Assembly (NCBI RefSeq): GCF_007747215.1
Contig: NZ_CP036273.1
Location: 1,720,322-1,784,321 of the forward strand
Reading direction: 5' to 3'
Length of the DNA: 64,000 nucleotides
Source: Urbifossiella limnaea
Lineage (GTDB): Bacteria > Planctomycetota > Planctomycetia > Gemmatales > Gemmataceae
How positions within the stretch are numbered: the first letter of the stretch is position 1; every line of letters begins with the position of its first letter. The translations under genes were made by a program, and so were the position numbers. The notes beneath the pieces were generated by a model. It saw only the letters and a program-made list of their open reading frames with translations. It was not told where the DNA came from and ran no database searches. Positions 22,558 to 31,447 of this stretch are shown in pieces.

Positions 22558-23202
22558 CTACGGCGCCGAGGATTCCCGCACGGCGACACCCCCGCGGTCG
22601 AGTTCGAGCACCACGTCGGCCAGCCGGTCGGCCTCGGCGCGGGCGTGGGTGACGTGCAACACCGTCACCCGCCGCTGCTGTCGCAGTCCGCCGAGCAGGT
22701 CGAGCAGGGCGGCGCGGGCGGCCTCGTCCACGGCGTTGAGCGGCTCGTCGAGTAGGAGTACGTCCGGGTGGAACGCCAGCGCCCGTCCCAGCGCCACCCG
22801 CTGCGCCTCGCCGCCGCTGAGGCCGACGGCCCGGCGGTCGAGGAGGCCGCCGAGGCCGAGCCACCCGGCCAACTCGGCGACGCGGGCGGCCGGGTCGGCG
22901 CCGCGGACGGCGAGGGCGAAGCCGAGGTTCTCGCGGACGGTCATGGTGCGGAAAAGGGCCGCGTCCTGCGGGACGTAGCCGACGTTTCGCGCCGCAGCCG
23001 GCAGGCGCGTCACGTCGGTGCCCCGGAGGAGAACGCGCCCGGCGCGCGGCCGGCGGAGGCCCGCAATCACTTCGAGGAGCGTCGTCTTGCCGGCGCCGCT
23101 GGGGCCGAGGAGCACGGCGTAGGCGCCGGGCGGCACGGCGAGGCTCACGCCGTCCAGCGCGAACGCCCCCTGCCTCACGGTCACGGCGTCGAGTTCGATC
23201 AT
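22558..23202 (-). CDS. ABC transporter ATP-binding protein
   Basis: A compact, 214-residue ABC ATPase with all motifs: Walker [10 protein letters not shown] (33-41), Q-loop VPQDA (77-81), signature LSGGEAQR (128-135), Walker B VLLLDEP (148-154), and the switch His in VTHAR. The sequence most resembles import-type ATPases of the molybdate/sulfate/spermidine group truncated after the core, with no regulatory C-terminal domain. No permease or binding protein is encoded beside it. Its ATG overlaps the stop of the TIM-barrel gene (ATGA, 23199-23202), so translation is coupled to a sugar-metabolism-like protein. Substrate unknown. Confidence 0.9.
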   Translation of the reverse strand: MIELDAVTVRQGAFALDGVSLAVPPGAYAVLLGPSGAGKTTLLEVIAGLRRPRAGRVLLRGTDVTRLPAAARNVGYVPQDAALFRTMTVRENLGFALAVRGADPAARVAELAGWLGLGGLLDRRAVGLSGGEAQRVALGRALAFHPDVLLLDEPLNAVDEAARAALLDLLGGLRQQRRVTVLHVTHARAEADRLADVVLELDRGGVAVRESSAP

Positions 23203-24155
23203 GCCCCGGCCGCGGCCTTCATCTTCGCCAGACCGGTGGCCGCGACGCGGTGCGGGTCCTGCCGCCAGTACTCCCGGTTGAACAGTTCCAGCGACACGAA
23301 TCCCGTGTAGTTCATGGCCCGCAGCCGGGCGAACGTCTCGCGCACCGGGCCGACGCCGTCGCCGGGGTACACGCGGTCGGCGTCGGTGATGCGGTCGCGT
23401 TCGATGCGCGGGTAGTCGTTGGCGTGGAAGATGCCGATCGCCGCCGGGCTCAGCAGCGCCAGCCCGGCGGCGTCGGAGCCACCCTTGTAGAGGTGGTACG
23501 TGTCCGGCAGCACGCACCCACCGGGCGCCTGGCTCTCGGCCGCGATCAGCACCGCCTCGCCGAGCCGCTTCAGAGTCCGCGAGAAGCCCCACACTTCCAC
23601 CACGGGCGTGACCCCGGCCGCGCGGCCGACGTCGGCGAGCGCCCGGTAGCGGTCGGCGGCGGCGAGGAGGTCGATGACCGACTGCGTGAATTTCGGGTCG
23701 TCGCGCTTGCTCTGCCCGCCGGTGGCGCCGACCGGCGGCGCGGCCATCCGCCGGCCGCCGAGCTCGGCCACCATCCCCATCTCCCGGCGGGCCTGTTCGA
23801 GCCCCTTCCGCCGCCGGTCGGCGTCCTCGACGATCCACTCGGCGAAGCCGATCACGTCCGGCACTTCGAGCCCGGCGTCGGCGAACCGCTTGTTCAGCTC
23901 GCGGAGGGTGCCGCCGCCGCGGGTGTACGCCTCGACTTCGCCCATCCAGGGCTCGATGGCCGAGTAGCCCGCCTTCGCGGCGATGTCGATCAGTTCGACG
24001 ATCGGCCGCGACTGCCCTTCGGCGTTGCGGACGGTGCTGGTGTTGAGGCAGAACTTGAAGGGCAGGGGGGGGGTGGGTTGGCTCATGGTGGGGGTGGCGG
24101 CGACGGCCGCGGCGGTGCCGGCGAGCCACGCCCGGCGGGTGAGGTCGGTCGGCAC
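23199..24155 (-). CDS. Sugar phosphate isomerase/epimerase-like TIM barrel
   Basis: A 318-residue protein of the xylose isomerase-like TIM-barrel family (AP endonuclease family 2 fold; hydroxypyruvate isomerase and related). It has a twin-arginine-like leader ([18 protein letters not shown]) suggesting export. Barrel strands and metal-ligand segments include [56 protein letters not shown] and [13 protein letters not shown], with Glu, Asp, His and Glu positions typical of the family. I choose the GTG at 24155 because a strong GGAGG lies five bases upstream; an in-frame ATG at 24209 has no such site. It lies 63 bases after clpS and overlaps the ABC ATPase gene. Confidence 0.87.
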   Translation of the reverse strand: MPTDLTRRAWLAGTAAAVAATPTMSQPTPPLPFKFCLNTSTVRNAEGQSRPIVELIDIAAKAGYSAIEPWMGEVEAYTRGGGTLRELNKRFADAGLEVPDVIGFAEWIVEDADRRRKGLEQARREMGMVAELGGRRMAAPPVGATGGQSKRDDPKFTQSVIDLLAAADRYRALADVGRAAGVTPVVEVWGFSRTLKRLGEAVLIAAESQAPGGCVLPDTYHLYKGGSDAAGLALLSPAAIGIFHANDYPRIERDRITDADRVYPGDGVGPVRETFARLRAMNYTGFVSLELFNREYWRQDPHRVAATGLAKMKAAAGA

Positions 24156-24218
24156 GGCGGCCTCCGGGTAGGGTGGGACTGATATCGGTGGCGGCGGGGC
24201 GGGCGACAAGGCGCGGGG

Positions 24219-24548
24219 CTACGCCGTCGGCTCCACGGTCACGCCGAGCGGCTGCGCCCCCTTGTCCTTCGCGGCCGGGTCGGGGCCGCACGAGTGAATC
24301 TGGTCGGCCTTCAGCTCGGCCACCTCCAGCGGCCCGATCCACACGACGCTTCTCCCCTTCTCGTGCGCCTCCAGCGTCAGCTCGACGCACCGCTCGATCT
24401 CGTACCCGAAGACGACGCGCAGGACGCCGATCACGAACGCGAAGCCGTTCAGGTCGTCGTTGTGGAGCACGACGGCGTACGGCGGCTGGCGGCGCGTCTG
24501 CGTGTCGGTGTCGGTGTTGGGGAGCACGTCGGGGGTCGCGGTTGGCAT
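24219..24548 (-). CDS. clpS: ATP-dependent Clp protease adaptor ClpS
   Basis: A 109-residue adaptor that delivers N-degron substrates to the ClpAP protease. The ClpS core (about residues 22-95) shows YAVVLHNDDLNGFAFVI, where NDD contacts the N-terminal residue of the substrate, then VLRVVFGYEIERCVEL and the conserved AHEKGRSVVWIGP segment with its His. An unstructured Thr/Asp-rich N-terminal arm (residues 1-20) matches the ClpS extension that enters ClpA. Length is normal. The C-terminal stretch after about 95 is Pro-rich and looks lineage-specific. No clpA gene is in the window. Its ATG at 24548 lies in a 252-bp divergent gap that also holds the promoter of the gene at 24801. Confidence 0.92.
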   Translation of the reverse strand: MPTATPDVLPNTDTDTQTRRQPPYAVVLHNDDLNGFAFVIGVLRVVFGYEIERCVELTLEAHEKGRSVVWIGPLEVAELKADQIHSCGPDPAAKDKGAQPLGVTVEPTA

Positions 24549-24634
24549 GCGGGTAGTCTACCCGCTTCCCGGCTCCGGGTGGGGCCGGTTTCTGCTCCCG
24601 TCGGTCGGCCGGGCGGGAAAACCGGTCGGAGGGT

Positions 24635-24663
24635 TTGACACCGCCCAGATGTGGGGTTATATA
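24635..24663 (+). promoter_or_regulatory. Near-consensus sigma-70 promoter
   Basis: TTGACA (24635-24640), a perfect -35 box, is followed after exactly 17 bases by TATATA (24658-24663). Transcription would start near 24671, giving a leader of about 130 bases before the ATG at 24801. The leader contains a small hairpin (GTCGCG 24751-24756 with CGCGAC 24766-24771) and a GGAGG Shine-Dalgarno at 24789. This is the clearest promoter in the window. Confidence 0.75.
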
Positions 24664-24800
24664 CAAATGTACACTTTTGCCGCGGGCCGGTCAAGAACAA
24701 CACCCTGGCTCATTACCTCTCACCCCGCCCGACCTCTCAACCAGCTCCTTGTCGCGGTCGCATGACGCGACGAGAATCGGGCCCTACCGGAGGCACTCCC

Positions 24801-27467
24801 ATGCGCTGCGTCTTGATCGCGTTCGCCCTACTCGCCCCGGTCGCGGCTCGTGCCGCGGAATCTGTGTGGGTCGAGGCCGAGCACCTGGCCGGCGTCCGCG
24901 GCCACTGCTTCCCCGACATGGGCGGCAAGACCACGGGCCACTGGGCGCTGTCCGGCCCCGGCATCGCCCCCGAGTGGACGCAGGGCGGCGAGAGCGGCTG
25001 GCTCAGCATCGCGTGCGGCCCCGACGACGCCACCGCGAGCGCCAGCACCGACATCGAGCTGCCCGAGGCCGGCGAGTGGACGCTGTGGGTGCGCTACCGC
25101 GACTGGCGGGCGCAGACCGAGCTGTTCGCCGTCACCGTGGAGCAGCCGGGGGTAGCGCCCCGGCGCGTCGTCTTCGGCGAGAGGCCCGGCCCCGACGTGG
25201 ACGAGGACGACGAACTGAAGCTGCTGTGGAAGTGGGCGTTCGTCTGGGATTCCAAACCGATCCCGCTCGTGAAAGGGCCGGCGAAGCTGACCCTGCACGC
25301 CCACGCGAAGCAGCCGGGGCACCGGCAGATCGACTGCTTCTGCCTCACTACCGATAAGGCGTACCACCCGTACCACCGCGATAAGCCTACTCGGCCGACC
25401 TGGGCGCTACTCGACTCGCTGCGCACGAACCCGAAAGTGGCCCCGGAGCCGCTGTCGCCGCGGGCACGCTCCTTCAGCACGCCCGCGGCGTGGAAGCCGG
25501 CCACGTTCCGTGACAAGGGCTTCCTTTATCTGTGGAACGTCGGCAAGGCGTGGGAGGACGAGCTGGCGTCCGCCGACCCGAAGCGGATGCTGGTGCCGTT
25601 CCACACCGAGGCGGCGCAGCTGGCGGCGTTCAAGAAGGCGTTCGGCGGCCGCCCCGACGTGCCGATCTTCTCCGACCCGCTGATCGTGCCGGCGTTCCAC
25701 GGCGGCGGTCCGAACGTGCTGGACAACCCCGCCGTTGCGGGTTGGCTGGACGCCAACCCGACGCGGCCGTTCGCGAACATGGGGAACTACATCGACGCCA
25801 AGGCGCTGACGCCGCGCGCGAAGGAGAACTGGGCGAAGCACCGCGACCGCTACGTCGGCAACATCCAGGGCGAGAGTTTGGGCCACGCCGTCCCGCTCGA
25901 CGGCAAGGCGCTGGCCGAGAAGCTGAAGACCGCCAAGACCCGTGCCGAGGCGCTGGCTGCACACGCCGAGCTGTTCCGCGCCGGCGTCGCGGCCAAGCAG
26001 ACGGCCGTCTTCGGCGAGCCGGGCGCGGTTCCTTACGCGGATTACATCCCGTGCCAGTCGGCGGAGATGACGGCGTTCGCTCACGCCGCCCGCGAGTGGG
26101 GCGCCCGCACCGTCGGCTACGAGAGTTCGACCGTGCTTCCGGCGCTGGGAATGCGGCTGGCGTTCCTCCGCGGCGGCGCGCGCCAGTACGGCGGCCTGTG
26201 GGCGACGTACCGCTCCTCGAACTTCGGCGACGCCGCCACCATGTACTCCGAGCAGGGCACTTACGCCCACCCGAAGCACGTCTACGACAACTATTACGAC
26301 GCCTTCTCCGGCGCCGGCAGCACGTGGTACAAGTTCGACCTGTGGCACGAGTACATGGCCGGGTCCGCCCTGTTCTACCACGAGCAGGGGTTCGACGAGT
26401 TCTGGACGCCCGGCGGCGGCTCCACCCCGCGGCAGCCGATCCAGCTCTCGCCGAAGGGGCGCCTCGTCGAGCAGTTCCTGGCGGTGACGAAGACGCACCC
26501 CGACCGCGGCACCCCGTTCACGCCGATCGCCTTCCTGCTCGACCACGCCCACGGCTGGGACCCGAACGGGTACCAGCCCGCGTACTTCGGCTTCGACCCC
26601 GCCGCGAACCCCGACGTGCTCCGCTTTGACCGCCACGCCCGGATGCTGAAGGAGTGGTTCGGCGTGGCCTACCACCCCTACGGCCCGAAGGAGGCGGAGC
26701 CGAACACGGCGCTCAACCAGAACTACCTCCCCGGCGTGTTCGGCAACGTGTTCGACGTGCTGGTCACGTCGCCGACGAAGCGCGACGCGGTAGACCAGTA
26801 CCCCGTCGTGGTGCTGGCCGGCGAGGTGACGCTGAGCGCCGAGTGGGGGACGAAGCTGGCCGCCTACGTGGACGCCGGCGGCACCCTGGTCGTGACCGAC
26901 GGCCAGCTGAGCGGCCCCGGCGTCGCCGCGCTGAAGTTGCCGGAGTTGGGCACCGTCGCCGAGGACGCGGCGCTGACGTGGCACGGCGAGAACGTGACGA
27001 CGCAACGCTACCGCTTCCGCCCCATTCAAGGCGGCACGCCGCTGGCGAAGGCCGGCAACGGTGCCGCGGTGGCCAGCGCCTTCGACCGCGGCAAGGGCCG
27101 GCTCGTGGTGCTCGGCGTACCGCTCGGCCTCGGCATCGACGGCACCGCCAGCCCGCTGGTGGCGCTCGTGCTGGCCCACGCCCGGCAGGGGTTGCTGCCG
27201 GTCGAGGTCGTTGGCGAAGTCGAGTGGCTGCTGAACCGCACCGAGCACGGCTGGCTCGTGACGCTGCTGAACCCCGCGGGGCCGACGCGGCTGCAACACG
27301 GCGTCGGTCCGACGGACTACCGCCAGTCGCGGTCGGTGACGATCCGCACGGCGCGGCCGGTGACGGCGGCGCGCGAGTGGTTCACGGACGCGCCGCTCGC
27401 ACCCGGCGACCTGCGGCTGGCGGTGCCGGCCGGCGGCGTGCGAATCGTAGAACTGACGGGTGGATGA
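24801..27467 (+). CDS. Large secreted protein, glycoside-hydrolase-like
   Basis: An 888-residue exported protein with a signal peptide (residues 1-18, ending ARAA). Residues 20-180 look like a carbohydrate-binding beta-sandwich (VWVEAEHLAGVRGHCFPDMG). The middle (about 230-600) has the features of a TIM-barrel hydrolase (GFLYLWNVG, YVGNIQGESLGH, WGARTVGYESS). Residues about 610-740 resemble a class-I glutamine amidotransferase-like flavodoxin fold as in beta-galactosidase trimerisation domains (YPVVVLAGEVTLSAEWGTKL, then DAGGTLVVTDGQLSGPG). A beta-rich C-terminus ends it. I cannot name a family or catalytic residues with confidence. The ATG is supported by GGAGG and by the leader. It is probably monocistronic behind the strong promoter at 24635. 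Confidence 0.7.
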   Translation: MRCVLIAFALLAPVAARAAESVWVEAEHLAGVRGHCFPDMGGKTTGHWALSGPGIAPEWTQGGESGWLSIACGPDDATASASTDIELPEAGEWTLWVRYRDWRAQTELFAVTVEQPGVAPRRVVFGERPGPDVDEDDELKLLWKWAFVWDSKPIPLVKGPAKLTLHAHAKQPGHRQIDCFCLTTDKAYHPYHRDKPTRPTWALLDSLRTNPKVAPEPLSPRARSFSTPAAWKPATFRDKGFLYLWNVGKAWEDELASADPKRMLVPFHTEAAQLAAFKKAFGGRPDVPIFSDPLIVPAFHGGGPNVLDNPAVAGWLDANPTRPFANMGNYIDAKALTPRAKENWAKHRDRYVGNIQGESLGHAVPLDGKALAEKLKTAKTRAEALAAHAELFRAGVAAKQTAVFGEPGAVPYADYIPCQSAEMTAFAHAAREWGARTVGYESSTVLPALGMRLAFLRGGARQYGGLWATYRSSNFGDAATMYSEQGTYAHPKHVYDNYYDAFSGAGSTWYKFDLWHEYMAGSALFYHEQGFDEFWTPGGGSTPRQPIQLSPKGRLVEQFLAVTKTHPDRGTPFTPIAFLLDHAHGWDPNGYQPAYFGFDPAANPDVLRFDRHARMLKEWFGVAYHPYGPKEAEPNTALNQNYLPGVFGNVFDVLVTSPTKRDAVDQYPVVVLAGEVTLSAEWGTKLAAYVDAGGTLVVTDGQLSGPGVAALKLPELGTVAEDAALTWHGENVTTQRYRFRPIQGGTPLAKAGNGAAVASAFDRGKGRLVVLGVPLGLGIDGTASPLVALVLAHARQGLLPVEVVGEVEWLLNRTEHGWLVTLLNPAGPTRLQHGVGPTDYRQSRSVTIRTARPVTAAREWFTDAPLAPGDLRLAVPAGGVRIVELTGG

Positions 27468-27536
27468 TCTCTGCCCGCGACTCGACCGCTTTGCTGTGGC
27501 GTAGTCGGGCGCCGCCGGGGCCGTTTCCGCTACACC

Positions 27537-29366
27537 ATGCGCATGACCGACGCCGCCCCCGAACCGCTCCTGCGCACCCTCGCGCCGCTGCTGCGCGGGC
27601 TCGACCGCCGGCTCCGCGCCTGGCTCGACGCCCGCCGCGCCCACCCGCTCACCATGCTCCAGCGGGCCGAGCTCGAAGGCCTCGCCACCGACCTCGGTCG
27701 GCAGGCCACCGCCCTCGACGTGGAGCAGCCGCTTCTCGTGGTCATGCTCATGGGCGGCACCGGCGTCGGGAAGAGTAGCCTGCTGAACGCCCTCGCCGGC
27801 GCCCCGATCGCACAGTCGTCGTTCACCCGCCCCACCACCCGCGACCCGGTCGTCTACTTCCACCAGTCCGTCCGCACCGACCGCCTCGACCCCGCGCTGC
27901 GGCTGTGCCGGCTGGCCCAGCACGACCGCCCCGGGCTGGAGCAGAAGGTACTCGTGGACACCCCCGACCTCGACAGCAACGACACCGCCAACCGCGACAA
28001 GCTGCTGGCGCTGCTGCCGGTGGCCGACGTGGTGCTGTACGTCGGCTCGCAGGAAAAGTACCACGACCAGCTCGGCTGGGAGCTGTTCAAGGAGCAGCGG
28101 CGGCGGCGGGCGTTCGCGTTCGTGCTGAACAAATGGGACCGCTGCCTGACCAACGAGTCGGGGGTGCGCCCGGACGACGACCTGATCCGCGACCTGAAGG
28201 ACGAGGGGTTCGCCAACCCGCTGCTGTTCCGCACGACGGCGCGGGCGTGGGTCGAGTCCGGCGGGGCGCCGCCGGCCGGGCTTCCGGACGGCGAGCAGTT
28301 CACGCTCTTGCGGAACTGGCTCGAACTCGGCCTGACGCGGCTGGAGATCGAGGCGGTGAAGGCGCGCGGCGTCGGCCAGCTGCTCGGGCAGGTGGAGCGG
28401 GCCGCGGCGGGGGCGAAGCCCCCCGACCTGAGCGAGGCGGCGGCGAAGGTGGCCGAGACGTGGGGGGATGTGCTCGCGGAGGAGGCCGGGGTGCAGGCCG
28501 AGGTACTGGTCGGCACGCTGGAGCCGTACCAGACGGAGGTGGAGCACCACTTCAGCGTCGAGGGGCAGCAGCGGTTCCGCGGGCTGATGGCGGCGTACCT
28601 GCGGCTGACGAACGTGTTCCGCTACGCCGGCAGCCGCATCCGCGACCGCAACCCGATCACCGGCCGGTTGCTCGGCGGGCGGATGGAGACGCCGGTTGAG
28701 TGGAACCTCGGCGCGTTCGTGCAGGACTGCGCGAAGGCCGCCGGCGAGCGCGTGCTCGACCAGCGGTCGGCGGCGCTGGTGAGCCGGTTACTCGTGGACG
28801 CCGACCAGCGCGGCTTCCCGGTGGCGCTGCTTCAGGAACGGACCGCGGCCGTGTCGCGGCTCGACTGGCGCGACCGGGCGACGCGGGCGGTCATCGACGC
28901 ACTCGCGGAGGTGGAGCGGCAGGCGGTGCAGCCGACCGGCTGGCGGCGCGTCGTGCGCGGCACCCTGGGGTTCGCCGCGAACACGCTGCCGGAGCTGGCG
29001 CTGGTGGCGACCGCGGCCGTGCTCCTGTGGGACTTCTTCGTCGTCGGCAACACCGACATCAGTGCCTTCCGGCTGGCGCTGATCGGACTCGTCCCGCTGG
29101 TCGTCATCATCGTGATTCACCTGCTGGTGCTGCTGCTGCTGCCGGTGCGCTGGCCGGCGATCCGCGGCGAATTCCGGCGCGGGCTCACGGGCCGGCTGGA
29201 GGCCGAGCTGGAGCGGGTGTACCGGCCGATTCCGGGTGAGGTGTCGGCGGCGCTGGCGGCCGAGCGGGCCGACGTGGACGCGCTCGTGGCCGACACGAAG
29301 CAGGTGGCCGACTGGCTGGCCGAGCGCCAGCAGGCGGCCCGCGTCGGCGAGCTGTACGGGTCGTGA
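27537..29366 (+). CDS. Membrane-associated dynamin-like GTPase
   Basis: A 609-residue P-loop GTPase. The G domain has G1 GGTGVGKSS (73-81), G2-like Thr in RPTTRDPVV, G3 VDTPDLDS (Asp-Thr-Pro-Asp instead of the common DxPG) and G4 NKWD, which recognises guanine. A long helical region with EAAAKVAETWGDVLAEEAGV follows, then two transmembrane helices at about residues 486-545 (LPELALVATAAVLLWDFFVV and LALIGLVPLVVIIVIHLLVL) and a short cytoplasmic helix. The architecture is like bacterial dynamin-like or YcjX/YfjP-type GTPases acting on membranes; its target is unknown. ATGs at 27537 and 27543 are equally possible. The stop overlaps the next gene's start, so they are co-translated. Confidence 0.85.
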   Translation: MRMTDAAPEPLLRTLAPLLRGLDRRLRAWLDARRAHPLTMLQRAELEGLATDLGRQATALDVEQPLLVVMLMGGTGVGKSSLLNALAGAPIAQSSFTRPTTRDPVVYFHQSVRTDRLDPALRLCRLAQHDRPGLEQKVLVDTPDLDSNDTANRDKLLALLPVADVVLYVGSQEKYHDQLGWELFKEQRRRRAFAFVLNKWDRCLTNESGVRPDDDLIRDLKDEGFANPLLFRTTARAWVESGGAPPAGLPDGEQFTLLRNWLELGLTRLEIEAVKARGVGQLLGQVERAAAGAKPPDLSEAAAKVAETWGDVLAEEAGVQAEVLVGTLEPYQTEVEHHFSVEGQQRFRGLMAAYLRLTNVFRYAGSRIRDRNPITGRLLGGRMETPVEWNLGAFVQDCAKAAGERVLDQRSAALVSRLLVDADQRGFPVALLQERTAAVSRLDWRDRATRAVIDALAEVERQAVQPTGWRRVVRGTLGFAANTLPELALVATAAVLLWDFFVVGNTDISAFRLALIGLVPLVVIIVIHLLVLLLLPVRWPAIRGEFRRGLTGRLEAELERVYRPIPGEVSAALAAERADVDALVADTKQVADWLAERQQAARVGELYGS

Positions 29367-30619
29367 ACATGCGCCTCCTCGCGCCTCTCGTCGCCGTTTT
29401 TCTCGCCGCCCCGGCCCCCGCGGGCGTGTACGACGCCGCCGCCGACCCGCCGCCGCTGCCGAGCCGCTGGGCCGGCTTTCTCCCCGACCACCGCGCCCTC
29501 CGCGCGGCCGCGACCGACCGGCCCGTCGATTCCCTCCGCGCCGACTTCCTGGCGACCGCCGACCGCCTGAAGAAACTCGACCGGCCGCTCACCGCCGACG
29601 AATCCGCCGACCTCGGCGCCGCGCTCCTGCGCGTCGGGAAAGCCACCGACGCGGTCGCGGTGTTGCGGCCGGCCGCGCGGCGGTTCCCGGACCACTTCCG
29701 CACGGCGGCGAACCTCGGCACCGCGTGGCAGTTGGCCGGCGACCTCGACCAGACCGCAGCCGCCCTCGCCGACGCCGTCCGGCTCGCGCCGGAGAAACTC
29801 CGCCGCGCCGAGGAGTTCCACCTGAAGCTCGTCCGCCTACGGCTCGCTGAGGGCCGCGCCGCCCAGCGGCCGACCGCCCCCGACGACCTGTTCGGTGTCC
29901 GCTTCTCGGAGAAGCTCGACCCTGCCGAGCGGGCGAAACTGCCGGCCGACGACGTGGCCATCGTCCAATCTCTGACGCTCGCGCTCCCGGCCGACGGCCG
30001 CCTCCTCTGGCTGCTCGGTGAACTGGCGAACGCCCACGGCGACGTGCGCACCGCGGCGGCGATCCTCGACGGCTGCGTCACCGAGTTCAACCTGTCGGCG
30101 CCGGACCTGCGGGCGCACCGCGCCGCCTACCGCGCCGCGGCCGACGCCCTGGCGCGCCAGCCCGGTCACGACGGGCACCGCGGCACGATCGTCTTCCGCT
30201 CCGCGCGACCGCTCGCCCGCCGGTTCGACACGTCGGTCTTGCCGCCGGTCCGCGCCGACCGGCCGAACCCGCTGCCGTGGGGGCTGCTGGCCGAGACGGA
30301 ACTCGGCGGCAAGGAACCCGCCTTCCCGCGGCACCTCCTCGCCCTCGACGGCAAGCCGGTGGTGCTGACCGGGTTCGTGCAGCCGCCCGGCGACGCCGAA
30401 CAGTTCGGCTCCTTCCTGCTGCTTGAGTACCCGGTCGGCTGCTGGTTCTGCGAGACGCCCGACCCGGCGCGGGTGGTGGCGGTCGAGTTGCCGCCGGGGG
30501 TGCGGTTCGGCCGCCGGGCCGGGCTGGTGAAGGTGACCGGCACGCTGACGCTCAACCGCACCGACCCGGAGGACTACCCCGTCCGAGTGACCGCGGCGCG
30601 GGTCGGGGAGCCGGAGTAA
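29363..30619 (+). CDS. Exported TPR-like protein with DUF3299-like end
   Basis: A 418-residue protein with a signal peptide (RLLAPLVAVFLAAPAPAG, residues about 4-21). Helical TPR-like repeats cover about 70-290 (ADLGAALLRVGKATDAVAVL, FRTAANLGTAWQLAGDLDQT). The C-terminal domain (about 325-418), with GKPVVLTGFVQPPGDAEQFG, LLEYPVGCWFCETPDP and FGRRAGLVKVTGTLTL, resembles DUF3299, a beta-barrel found in exported proteins, sometimes beside transport systems. The CWFC pair may bind metal or form a disulfide. Start: GTG at 29363 in a GTGA overlap with the GTPase gene, or the ATG at 29369 just after. The coupling suggests a shared membrane function. Confidence 0.75.
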   Translation: MNMRLLAPLVAVFLAAPAPAGVYDAAADPPPLPSRWAGFLPDHRALRAAATDRPVDSLRADFLATADRLKKLDRPLTADESADLGAALLRVGKATDAVAVLRPAARRFPDHFRTAANLGTAWQLAGDLDQTAAALADAVRLAPEKLRRAEEFHLKLVRLRLAEGRAAQRPTAPDDLFGVRFSEKLDPAERAKLPADDVAIVQSLTLALPADGRLLWLLGELANAHGDVRTAAAILDGCVTEFNLSAPDLRAHRAAYRAAADALARQPGHDGHRGTIVFRSARPLARRFDTSVLPPVRADRPNPLPWGLLAETELGGKEPAFPRHLLALDGKPVVLTGFVQPPGDAEQFGSFLLLEYPVGCWFCETPDPARVVAVELPPGVRFGRRAGLVKVTGTLTLNRTDPEDYPVRVTAARVGEPE

Positions 30620-30661
30620 GGGGCGCCGCGGCGCGCGGTACTTCATTTGGCGGTTCGACGT

Positions 30662-30691
30662 TTGCTCACCCCCGGCGCACCCCGCTAGAAT
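30662..30691 (+). promoter_or_regulatory. Candidate promoter of the glycosyltransferase gene
   Basis: TTGCTC (30662-30667), 18 bases, then TAGAAT (30686-30691). Transcription would start about 25 bases before the ATG at 30725. GCTAGAAT is shared with two other upstream regions in the window. Confidence 0.5.
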
Positions 30692-30724
30692 GGGGAACCT
30701 GTCCCGCCGCCCGGAAGGCCGCCT

Positions 30725-31447
30725 ATGCGCACCCTGACTGCCATCCCGGTCTACAACGAGGCCCGGCACGTCGCCGACGTGCTCGCCCGCACCCGCCGGT
30801 ACGCGCCCGACATCCTCGTCGTCAACGACGGCTCCACCGACGGCACCGCCGCACTGCTCGACCGCGAGCCCGGCATCCTCCGCGTGGACCACCCGCGAAA
30901 TCGCGGCTACGGCGCCGCCCTCCAGAGCGCGTTCGCATTCGCGCTGGCCGGTGGGTACGACGTGCTCGTGACGATGGACTGCGACGGCCAGCACGAGCCG
31001 GCCCGCATCCCGGTGCTGCTCGAAGCGATTCACGACGCCGACGTCGTGTCCGGGAGCCGCTACTACCGCGACTTCCGCCAGGACACCCCGGCCCCCACCG
31101 ACCGGCGGTTCATCAACGCGAGCGTCACCGCCGAACTGAACGACCGCTACCACCTGGACATCACCGACGCCTTCTGCGGCTTCAAGGCGTACCGCCGCGA
31201 GGCGCTGGAGAAGCTGCGGATTACCGAGGACGGCTGGGGGATGCCGCTGCAGCTGTGGGTGCAGGCGGCGCGGCAGGGGCTGCGGGTGAAGGAGATCGGC
31301 GTGCCGCGGCTGTACCTCGACCCGACCCGCGCGTTCGGCGGCGTGATGAACGACCCCGAGGCACGGCTGGCGTACTACCGCCGGGTGCTGGCCGACGCCG
31401 AGCGCGACGAGTTGCCGGTGGCGGCGTGTTCGGAGTCGTGCGGATGA
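30725..31447 (+). CDS. Glycosyltransferase family 2
   Basis: A 240-residue GT-A fold transferase close to dolichol-phosphate mannose synthase-like enzymes. Visible motifs are IPVYNEARHVADVL (residues 7-20), VVNDGSTDGT (32-41) binding the nucleotide, and the metal-binding DxD in VTMDCDGQHEP (Asp85, Asp87), then GSRYY and the acceptor-site DAFCGFKAYRRE. There are no C-terminal membrane helices, unlike many polyprenyl-phosphate sugar transferases, so it is probably a soluble or peripherally bound enzyme transferring from an NDP-sugar. The ATG follows GGAAGG by 6 bases. It overlaps the next gene (ATGA, 31444-31447), suggesting the partner acts in the same pathway. Confidence 0.9.
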   Translation: MRTLTAIPVYNEARHVADVLARTRRYAPDILVVNDGSTDGTAALLDREPGILRVDHPRNRGYGAALQSAFAFALAGGYDVLVTMDCDGQHEPARIPVLLEAIHDADVVSGSRYYRDFRQDTPAPTDRRFINASVTAELNDRYHLDITDAFCGFKAYRREALEKLRITEDGWGMPLQLWVQAARQGLRVKEIGVPRLYLDPTRAFGGVMNDPEARLAYYRRVLADAERDELPVAACSESCG

